From the NCBI GenBank assembly GCA_960531495.1, contig OY482846.1, positions 38,469,065-38,533,064 of the forward strand: a stretch of DNA of 64,000 nt, in the 5' to 3' direction. The position numbers and the translations under genes are program-made. Below the pieces are notes generated by a model, which saw only the letters and a program-made list of their open reading frames with translations, was not told the origin of the DNA and searched no databases. Each line of letters starts with the position of its first letter. Position 1 is the stretch's first letter. Shown here in pieces: positions 54,991 through 64,000 of this stretch. Origin of the DNA: Zeus faber. Its lineage: Eukaryota > Chordata > Actinopteri > Zeiformes > Zeidae.

Positions 54991-56241
54991 CAATCTTCTG
55001 ATCCATTGATTTGGGATTCACGACTTAACGACACCTTGCTACGCTGCTTTATCTAATTCAATACGGCTGCCATACACTTATTTGCTGCATCATTGTGTTC
55101 TTGCCAGCAAAGGCGCATCCCGCCACCAACAATGGAAACGGCATATAGGACACGCATAGCACACATACATTGAATGGCTGTTTCTTATGAAGTGTCAGCT
55201 AAATTATATAACAAACATGATATTTTGTTTCGCAAAATAATCTCACGGATTACCACTTTAAGTGTCACCATTTCATATGTGGCGATTAAAAAAAAAATGA
55301 CGGCGCGACAGAATAAATATTACAAATCTGGCACCGTCACAGCAACTCAGCGGGGGGGTTGGACAAATAAATAAAAACAAAATATCCGACACGTATCAAC
55401 AGCAAAGCTCATTTTGCTTTGCCAAGAAGCCCTGGAACGCGGGTCCAGGGCTTCCTATTGGCCGCTGTATCTTTACTCACGTCAAAGCGAAAGGAATAAT
55501 TTTTTTGTTCATCCCTTTTGGCAAAGATCATCCCACTTTTTACGACACCCATCCTCTGGGGGCTCAACAAAAAAGCCAAGGACTCGATGAGATTCCGGCT
55601 TCCAAAACAGCTAAAGTTATTGCCCGGCGGTTCTTCCAGCGAGCCGTTATCATTTGACAACGGTCACTTGTTCTGAAGCCTGGAACACTGTGGGCACTCT
55701 CTGCTGATAATGTGGTTTATTTGACGTTTTTTTGTCCCTTATTGCTGCTATTTTTCCTTCATTTCTGGGTGTTATTTTTGTTGTCAACCTTCTCCAAGAA
55801 TTTAGAGAGAGAGAGACCGTTGATGGCTATGACAGTTTGAGCCGTTCGAGCTAAGCCCCCGAAACCCGAGCGACCGAAAGCCACATTTGTCTTCGGAGCC
55901 GGCAGACGCATAAGCGACCGGCACGTCCGGACATATTCTTGTAAAGCATGTAGTCTTCAGGGTCTGTTGGAGGGGCCGGGGTAACATATAATGTATTAAT
56001 AGACGCATGCCCAAACTTCAACTTGTTTCTGTTAATTAAAGCTAACGGCATTTACATATTCTTCTGTGAAGCTTTTTCGGTGCGTCGTTTTTCAGCTTCT
56101 AAGTCTCTGTGGTCTAGATGCAAGCTGCCAGCCTGAAGGTGATTCCTCCAAAAGCTTCCCAAGAGGAAGTGAATGGAGTCACTCGCAGCACCGCAAATCC
56201 GATCCCCCTGAAGCTTAAACAATCATTAGAAGGACAAAATA
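54991..56241. other. intergenic, nothing recognised
   Basis: No gene or repeat identity. Confidence 0.45.
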
Positions 56242-56247
56242 ATGATA

Positions 56248-56290
<43 letters not shown>

Positions 56291-56345
56291 TGATGATGAT
56301 GATGATGATGATCATAATGATGATGATGATGATGATGATGATAAT
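56242..56345. repeat. (AAT)n then (GAT)n compound microsatellite
   Basis: About 15 AAT units change to about 18 GAT units with an ATAAT interruption. Confidence 0.95.
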
Positions 56346-59300
56346 AATTATAGACATTGCCTGCAGTGTGACAGTAGAGGGCAGCTCATCCATTTGAGGC
56401 CATAACTTGGAAAACCTGTTATTATTACTATTATTATTGATATTATTATTATTTTAGATTTTTGACCCGAAAGAAAGGTTTTTCAATTCAAAAAGCAATA
56501 CCTTGACTCATAGGCATAGTCTGTTTTGATTATTGAGAACATTAACACAAAAAAATCTTCATTAAAATATATCTAATGGCATTTTCACAATACAGAAGCA
56601 TACATACACCGTTTTCAAGTTAATTGTAAATCTATCTGTCCTCTAGTAAATTCTTTGGTTTGTTGTACATTGTCATTGTCATTTTATTTTTTTGAGGGGG
56701 GGGCAGGGGTTCATTTTTATTGTTCATTGTAAATTGTAAAATGTCGGTGCTGACTAGAAAATGGGACTAAAACTCAATTTGATGCAGGTACGGTTCTTTA
56801 ACCTCAAAGACCAAAGGAAAAAAAAGAAATTACAACAGGGGTAAGAAATAAAGATTTACTGTATCTCCAGTTTGCCTGGCATGCAATTTCAGTTTACACA
56901 CACTTTTATAAGTTGTTAACTTTGAAATGAATACAGTCTTTTTCTTTGGCTCAGAGTGGCAGATTGAGGTCGTGACCTGAACCTTCATTTGAGTTCGCTG
57001 TTGGGAGATAGCAACACGGTGGGGGTGCGAGGGTAGTGAAACCAAGCAATTTTGTTTTTGAATGTTAGATACACACTCTCCTTCTTCCAGCCCCTAGGTC
57101 TATTTGCTGTTTGTCCTCGGGAATTCAAGTCAAAGAAAAATGTAATGCATGGAATGTGCACGTGTGACATGGTCCATTTTAATGGAAATGACTGTCTGGA
57201 GGGGTCAGCGTGAAAGTCATTATTCATCACATTCTTCTTCCGGACTGCTTCTTGATAGAGGCTTGACAGAGAGCGATGGAGGCCGTGACCTCGTGATGGA
57301 CTCATCGCCGGAATGCAAGCTGGTCTCAGAGCGAAGCCAACCTGGTTAATATCAAGCTTTCTAGTGCAGGGGGGGTCCTAATGGGGGCTCAAGGAAATGG
57401 TCATTTTGGTTGCAAAAAGACTTTCCTACAATCCCTACTATCTACAATATACATCTATCTAGCTCTTTATTTAACTAGCTAGACAGAAAGAGAGATGATT
57501 GTGTGGCTATATATATTTATTACGGCTGTTAAACAATGAAAATAATTACTTGCTAATAATAATGCAGTATGTGCTTTGTGCAAATACTCGCAATTTACAT
57601 ACTGTACGTTATCGGCTTTATGTGCTTGTTTTGGTCATGGAGGGTCTGAAATTTAAGGTGGCACATTGTGTCCTCATAAAGTGGTCATCCTATAATGTGT
57701 CTACCTTGAATTCCACTCCATGTTTTCACAAGTCTTCTATTCTCCTCCGTTTAGCAATTGAACACATACATTTGACAGTTCTACTTCCTGGCCAATCCAA
57801 CTCAGGAGTTGCAGCCGAAAACCTGGTCGAGGAAGCCGCAGATGTCCTAAAAGATGGCTCTCTGTCCCCAAAAGTGACTTTGCCCGTCTAAAAAACACCT
57901 TTTAAGATTATCTGATCAATCCGGTGGAGCTTTCCGGACCCTGCTGTCTTTAAATGCATCGTCATTTTAGCTGCATTTTCCTTGAAACGAGGGAGCTTGT
58001 ATTCCTTTCCTTTTTTTATCTCGGATTTAAGAGAGAGATGCTTCGCTGCTGTGACACAGGCGGATGAAGAGACAAACAGGCGGACGAAGACTAATGACTT
58101 CACACGCTGTTTGCGAATGTTTGTGCAGAATAAGAGAGAAGAGGATGAGAGAGAGAGAGAGGGGGAGAGAGAGGGGAAGGGGGGTGAATATGATAGTACA
58201 GCCATAATACCCCCCTTCCCCCAACCTCCAATTAATTTACAATTCGGCGAGCGGCGCATTCGCATTTCATCGGCAGACAAACAGTTTGTGTCTCTACGAA
58301 AAAGGCTCTCGGACAGATTACATATCTTTCCTTTGATAAAGATGCCATTAGTGTCTAGAGAGTAATGGAAGCTTCTTAATTTGATAGTCTGACCTTCAGC
58401 CATTCATCCGCTCTGAGGTTGAAGTGAAGGGAAGAATGGATGGTGTGCGGAGGTCGCATTATAATTTGACTACGGGATCCTCCGGTATGGTCTCATGAAA
58501 GTCTTAACTGGAGCAGCTTGCACAGAAACATGTGGGGAGATGCGTGGGGGGAGCAGGAAAAGCCGGTGCGAACAGGCCAGCCTGCAGCGGGAAAATGCAA
58601 CTCAAGTGTATGATCTCAGCAGGGCGGGAAGAGATGCATAAATCTAAAACTGCATCTATCTTTTTACAAATGGGCTGACTTCTGGCTTGTTTTTCGGAAT
58701 AACCGCCACCAGAGCAGTCGCTGGGAAGTGGCGGTGAAGGACTGGAATCATGACATTGGGATTGCGAACTGTGTTGATGATGGAAATATGAGACACTCAC
58801 AATCAGGGACCAAAAGGGATTCATTTTTAGCCCACGAGTTTCATGTTGCTCACAAGCCCACTTCAGTGAGGGGGCAGGGGGGGTCAATAACGCTCAGACT
58901 AGGTAGTACTAGGACATAAACTACATGCTGCACAGCCTCTTGATTTCAAAATAAAAGTTAAAAGACCTTTATTCTGAAATCCAAAGGCAAAACACGAGAT
59001 CCTATAAATATATTGACCTAGTTTGAGCGCTCCCATGACATAAAAAAGCTATCGAACGTCATAATTTATAAAACTGTTTTAATTTTGAAATTAAAAGCAT
59101 TATGCAAGATGTATATTATATCCCAGAAGCTAATGAACTTTGATAGTTGAGTTATGTAATTTATAGATGGGCCCTAACACGGCATTGAAACAACGACTCT
59201 CTCGAGGGTTAAGGTGTGTGCTGCTGCTGTTTGTGAAGCAGCACCTCATTCTGGGGAAGCCATCAGCTGCTCTCTGTTATATTATGTCTGTTATAACTTG

Positions 59301-61547
59301 ATGTTCATCACGTGATGAACATCACGGGTGAATACAATTTTCCCCGAATGAATGCTGCACTCTTCCGTAGTCTGGAGAACAGCTCTCATGCCCTATCAGC
59401 ATCCGGTGTTCGGTATGGGTGGGCTGTGCTGGTTTTTATCCGATGGGGCCATGTGGGGATGTGTGAAAATGTGAGGCAAACTGAGAAGTCACAGCAGCGG
59501 CTCTGCAGCAGGCATAGCAATGATAAAATCATTATGTGTTGTGAATGTGAATGTGATGATAACATTTAAATTACTACCTCATCACCAGGCTAATAACCAG
59601 CGGCCCACCGGGAATCTTCTGCTTCTCCCGATTAGCCACTCCAGGCCTGCTAACAGTTAAGAACTTCAGGTGCAAACCATCTCGCTTTAGGTCACTCCTA
59701 ATTTCCGGATGACCATAATTCATTCAGATATGCAACATATTATTGCATATTAATGTGTCAACCCATAAAAAGGTGTTTGGTGGCAATTTCACTACAAGTC
59801 CCAGAACTCCCCTGGAAACTGCAACATTTTGTCTCAACATCTGGATTTACAACGGTCACAACTCTTTCTTTGGACTGATTGATTTTGTTTTGTTTTTGTT
59901 TGGAAATGGGAATCATTTTTATCAATGTTGGAGTTATTTTTGTGAATGTTCATCAATATCGACAGTTAACTGACTACAATGAGTTCCCCTGCTTTATTAA
60001 ACCCAGCCGTGGCTGCTTTTCACATGTTAGATGGACCAGATTTTTGAGAAACGACATATAGTGGAGCATATTCGTAAAGCAAGAACTTAATGTAGCCAGA
60101 ATTGAATGTAGACAGAGAAGTACAATGAAGACGGAAAAAAAATGAGATGTGGGATTTATTTTAACAAAATAATCTTAAACGTACAGACTCACATGCACAG
60201 GCATGCATATTCACTTTGAAGCAGTTTACCGATGACTTAAAAAAAAGGGGCGCTTGTGGTTGGCATTTTGACTGCATCCCTTCAGCACAGGTGCCCTCAC
60301 AAAGAGAGGCGAACAAGGCTGATGAGGTGCTTACAAATCTGGACACGAATCTGATCAAATAAATGAATAATTGAGGCCCATTCTCCAATTCCCCCTCCTG
60401 CTACCCCGCCCCCTGTTTAAATCCCCATGGCCATTTTTGCAACATTAACATTGAAACGGGGCCAAAATGCAAACGAGGTAATGAGCGGGTGGCGGGCGGC
60501 GGTAGACGTGACACTCTATCAGTCTAAATGGAAAACCGAATCAAGCTGGTGTTTTTGTGCTGCGCTGCTTGAGATTTTTTTTATGTATTTTCACGAGAAC
60601 TTGTTGTTCTGAATCAGCTAAAATGACAAGCCAAGCACTTGTTATTTTGCCGCATCATGATCTGAAATCAATGACGGCCAAAAAGCTGCTGTATATCAAG
60701 CGCTGAATGCAACTGATCCCGTGTAATTCCAGAAAGCAACAGCATCTAAATGTACGGGCCATGGGGCGCCATTGAAAACCAATTGTCGTTCCTTCATTGT
60801 TTACGACCACATCAGTAGATTATGTGTCCTTCTGCAATCTGCAGAAAAAGCTCCCAGAGGCCTTTGAGACACTAACATGGCCATCTATCTATCATTACGG
60901 ATAGCTTCCATCGAGGCCAGCGCTCCCTGCCACCGCTACCACCAACCCCCCCCCCCCCCATCATGATGAATCTGTAGCCATTCAAAGAGTCATTTGGATG
61001 CTGTCGGCCGTGCTTCACATTCCTTCTTCCCCACCACCCCCCACCCTGCGCCACCGGGTCGGAACCCCTGTTCGGTCAGTGCATCAGTTCCTCTGCCCTT
61101 CCCTTCCCTCATCTGATCTCGGAAGGGTTGGTGATAGATGCACTGCACACCAGGGGCAATGCATTTTGGTCCTTCCAGGCAACCAGAGATGAGGTTTAAA
61201 TTATCTACTATGTGGGGGTTTGAAATCTCACTGATCAAATTTGCTGCTGGGGTGGGGGATCCTCTTCCCACTGCCACCAAACCATCTGTATCTTGGAGGA
61301 GTAATGGAGTACGTCATAACCACGGCCGACAAGCCTTTTCCTACCTTTATCGGTTCCGTCAAGGGATCCCACCGTTGGCTCGCTTTGCCGTGTCTCTCAA
61401 GATGCCGAGTCTCTTAAGGTGCAACCTGTCCGACAAAGACTTTGCGTGTTAAACTGTTCATACACTTTTTGCCAAGCATCATGAATAATGTTTTCAATCA
61501 TGTTTTCAAACACCACTCATAAATTATGTTGATATTGGAGGCACAAT
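56346..61547. other. intergenic, no gene recognised
   Basis: About 5.2 kb of mostly unique-looking sequence. It holds a short AAT/ATT patch (56420-56455), a (GA)n tract (58148-58182) and a C14 run (60946-60959). The 171-codon reverse frame at 57888-58403 crosses the GA tract and has no motif; I do not call it. Low repeat content makes conserved non-coding DNA plausible. Confidence 0.45.
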
Positions 61548-62303
61548 CAAGATTCAAGATTCAAGATTCAAGAGGTTTATTCGTCACATACATATACATA
61601 CTTTCATACATATATGCAGTGAAATGTAATGCAACGCACCCGGTGAAAACACACAATATGTCCTAGGAAAAAGTAATACAGTAAGTCCAATACTTACAGT
61701 GGCGCAGTGCATTGCACTGCTGCCTCACAGCAAGAAGGTCCTGGGTTTGATTCCCGCCTGGGGCGCTGTTGGCACCGTGCTCCGGCGGGTTATCTTCCAA
61801 AAACAGGAGCCTTTCTGTGTGGAGTTTGCATGTTCTCCCCGTGTTCACATGGGGTTTCCTCCACCTCACGTCAGTAAGGACCCACCACCAAAAACATGCA
61901 CCCATCATCATCTGACCAGCGATGGACACTTATCACCTGGTCCCCAGGCGCGTCCACGTATGCTGCCCACTGCTCCTGGCTGTGCCCCCGGAGGAAGGAC
62001 AAGCCAGGATGGGTCAAAAGCAGAGGAGCCATTTCACCGGCCACCATCAAGCATGTGCGTGCGTGTGTGTGTGTGTGCAAGCATGTGTTGTGGAGTGTCG
62101 TGTGACGATTAAAGACTGTTTCTTTCTTCTTATAGAACAAAGTAAAACTATATAAAATAAAATGGAATAGATAAAGGGAATAGGCCTATGTATATAGGAT
62201 AGGCAATTATGTATATACAGACATGTGCATTAAAGTGGCATGTGAATGAAGTGAGGTAGTGTTTGTGGGATAATACAGCACAGTATACAACAGTAACAGT
62301 GAC
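61548..62303 (-). mobile_element. LINE 3' UTR (11.4-kb family), reverse strand, split by a SINE
   Basis: Left part 61548-61696: repeated ATTCAAG, GAGGTTTATTCGTCACATAC, ATATGCAGTGAAATGTAATG, ACACACAATATGTCCTAGG and CAGTAAGTCCAATACTT. Right part 62132-62303: ATAGAACAAAGTAAAACTAT, GGGAATAGGCCTATGTATAT and GTGCATTAAAGTGGCATGTG. Together they match the uninterrupted UTR at 11401-11905, where CAGTAAGTCGAATACTATAG is continuous, so the SINE landed between ...AATACT and ATAGAA. Confidence 0.9.
61697..62131 (+). mobile_element. tRNA-derived SINE, full length, forward strand
   Basis: The best copy of the SINE family. It has a head CAGTGGCGCAGTGCATTGC (box-A region), box B GGTTTGATTCC at 61744-61754 and AGCAAGAAGGTCCTGG. 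It then has the GTGTGGAGTTTGCATGTTCTC segment, GGTTTCCTCCACCTCACG, a GAGGAAGGACAAGCCAGGATG body, a variable GTGTGT stretch (62058-62078) and the tail GACGATTAAAGACTG ending in TTCTTTCTTCTT. About 435 bases, unusually long for a tRNA SINE. The 137-codon open frame over it is incidental. Inserted in a LINE UTR. Confidence 0.88.
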
Positions 62304-62479
62304 TCAAGGCACATTGAACAACAACAATCTCAACTCAAGGCACAAATAATGACAAACAGTGACAGATAAATTAAGCCATAGAAAATATTCGCAATGATCG
62401 AAAATTTTGTTTCGGTAAAGCAATTTCTGCAGTTTTCCCTTTGATGTGTGAGTGAAAAAAAGAATGAATAACTAAAGGT
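62304..62479. other. unassigned spacer
   Basis: No recognised identity. Confidence 0.4.
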
Positions 62480-63070
62480 GCAATACGTAGCATTGGAGAA
62501 TTAAAGAATCACCCACTACAGGAAGCCAAAGGAACTAAACCAAAGTTGCTAAATATGACGCTACTCCTCCACAAGGCTGCTTAGCCTACGTAGCAAAGGG
62601 GTCTTGTGAAACTGGCCGTTTGGTCATTAAAATGGCTCTTTGAACTAACACAACAAGAAAGTAATCAGTATCGATGAGTAACATTGGATGATTGGCGACA
62701 ACTATTGCCCTCTAAATGAAGCCATATATACTACCCCAACGTTGCCAAACGTGATGCTCCTCCTCCATGAGGCTTCTTAGCCTTTGTTGCCTCAGGGTCT
62801 TGAAACATCGATTGTTCGGTAGCGGAATGTTCGTCCATGCAAAAATTAAATTAAACCAGTGCGGGGATACAAGCAATGTCGTTCAGGGCAATTGAGTGGA
62901 GATTGACTGGTCTGGGGGTAAGTGGTGTTTCTTCCTAAACGCAGAGTCCTGACCGGACTACCTGTGAGAGCTTACAGTATATCTCAGCAACCACGAGGTA
63001 ACAGTGGATTGACGGGCATTGACCGACAACAATTTGCGGACGCCATGATCAATTTGGGCCTCGGCCAAAT
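62480..63070. repeat. second copy of the 48.6-kb unclassified element
   Basis: Units at ~62510 and ~62705 share AGGAAGCCA, CTCCTCCACAAGGCTGCTTAG or CTCCTCCATGAGGCTTCTTAG, GTAGCAAAGGGGTCTTG and ATTGTTCGGTAGCGGAATG with the array at 48610-49500. The downstream GGCATTGACCGACAACAATTTG matches that array's end. The preceding AAAGGTGCAATACGTAGCAT may be the start of the element. Confidence 0.65.
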
Positions 63071-63436
63071 AAAATATACCTTATTGTACCATTTAACTGA
63101 TTTATTGTGTGATTTATTAAACCCAACAATAAGTAACAATTACTATTAAATAAATAGCAGTGTGAACGCATAAAACAAATAATCTCTTACAGGAGTCGTA
63201 CTGAATTTTCATTCCCTTTGTATGAGTGAGAAGAGCCACATCCATAGTAATGAACAGGAACTTAAGTCATCCAAAATAAGAGAAAAGGGAAATGAAGAGA
63301 CATGAAATAACAACAAAACCAACAACAATAAACTATCATAAATATTAACTTGTTCGATCCTGAAATATTTGACAAACTTGTGTTCTTCACATTTGTGAGT
63401 TGCGAATAACTCATGATTCATACTGAACACATATTT
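63071..63436. other. intergenic, nothing recognised
   Basis: No gene or repeat identity. Confidence 0.45.
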
Positions 63437-63496
63437 TTTTACTGAGTAAGTCATGAAGAGCCAAGCCCCCGAAAATAACCAATCTTTTCATCACTA
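63437..63496 (+). mobile_element. hAT-like element, 3' end
   Basis: CTGAGTAAGTCATGAAGAGCC, then AAAATAACCAATCTTTTCATCACTA, matches the 3' end of the family (compare 53570-53606). Confidence 0.55.
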
Positions 63497-64000
63497 CTTA
63501 ACGGCTGCAATGACGCTCCTTTTGGACGTAAATGTTTATAATACTGCGTTTCTCCAGCAACCCGGGCCCTATTTATTCTGTGTTTGAGTATCACAAGTTA
63601 GAATCCTGTTTCAGTTACTTTGGGAACACGGTAATAACTGATGAGGGATGTAGGAAGGGGAAAAAAAACGTTTTTATGGATGCTGCTGACCTTTGCGTGC
63701 CTCTTTTGTTTCATTTTCAAGTCTCGACTCTACCCTGTTTTACTGACATGTTGGAAAGAGCTTATTTGGTTGACGTTAGGTTAATGTACCCAGTGAGTAT
63801 GTTGCGGAACATTTGAAACATTTACGAATGTTTTCCGTAGCAATTATTCAAGAGACTCTCTCTAGAGAGCCCGGTGACAATCGAAGAGCTGTATTTGCAG
63901 GCGTAGCATCAATTCCATCCCCAGAATTTGCTAAAGTGATGGGGTTGAGGGTGCCTTTGAATAGCAAACAGGACTTGAGCCGATTATGCTATAAACCTAT
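63497..64000. other. intergenic, nothing recognised
   Basis: A 94-codon forward frame (63532-63816) has no recognisable motif. The window ends in unassigned sequence. Confidence 0.45.

Noticed and set aside
57888-58403. 171-codon reverse open frame
   Set aside because: It runs through a (GA)n tract, has Ser/Leu and Lys/Arg runs dictated by composition, no domain or signal pattern, and an equally open forward frame (57982-58365) over the same bases.
61699-62112. 137-codon forward frame and overlapping reverse frames
   Set aside because: They lie wholly inside the SINE; similar frames occur in the other copies (7039-7434) at different registers, so they are incidental.

Overview
The window reads as nuclear DNA of a vertebrate, most probably a ray-finned (teleost) fish. 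The reasons are the very high density of di-, tri- and tetranucleotide microsatellites, Tc1-like transposons, L2/CR1-type LINEs whose coding and tail sequences look like fish copies, and a tRNA-derived SINE of the fish 'CAAGAAGGTCC' head type. No bacterial-style operon is present, and I cannot identify any host protein-coding gene with confidence. It is best described as a gene-poor intergenic or intronic stretch dominated by mobile-element fossils and simple repeats, with one 200-base assembly gap (14327-14526). Family names are given from memory of sequence types; no search was run.

Layout. 1-6 kb: a Tc1 fragment, a long near-perfect hairpin (1584-1685), and the oddest locus of the window (4.0-5.9 kb). 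There a 289-bp segment is present twice in opposite orientation at about 97% identity and carries a trace of a cysteine-peptidase-like coding region (motif DSHA), next to an unexplained 209-codon open frame. 6-9.7 kb: a GC-rich block, a hAT-like element with a SINE nested inside it, a second SINE ending in a snap-back hairpin, an (AAC)n tract and an L2-type LINE 3' end. 11.4-14.3 kb: the largest element, a reverse-strand LINE with endonuclease and reverse-transcriptase regions, running into the gap. 16-19.5 kb: another Tc1 end, a CRE-like cluster, a second copy of the same LINE family and LINE tails. 20-31 kb: mostly unrecognised non-coding DNA with a Tc1 3' half, a 190-bp tandem duplication and hAT-like copies. 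31-35.6 kb: a decayed LINE reverse transcriptase, a full hAT-like copy, a GC-rich promoter-like patch with an X-box and CCAAT box, and a possible small first exon. 35.6-48 kb: microsatellites, LINE tails and a degenerate AT-rich array. 48.6-49.5 and 62.5-63.1 kb: two dispersed copies of an unclassified element made of internal ~150-195 bp units. 52.4 kb: a short interstitial telomere repeat in head-to-head orientation. 61.5-62.3 kb: a LINE tail split by a SINE.

The parts do not form a pathway. What ties the window together is the order of insertions: LINE tails and hAT-like elements are older, because SINEs sit inside them; the inverted duplication at 5 kb is younger than the coding trace it copies. 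A hAT-like non-autonomous family with ends TAGTGATG/CATCACTA accounts for about twelve otherwise unexplained patches spread from base 1 to 63.5 kb. The best candidates for something new are the 4.0-5.9 kb locus, the 48.6/62.5 kb repeat element, the 1.6 kb hairpin and the telomeric palindrome.
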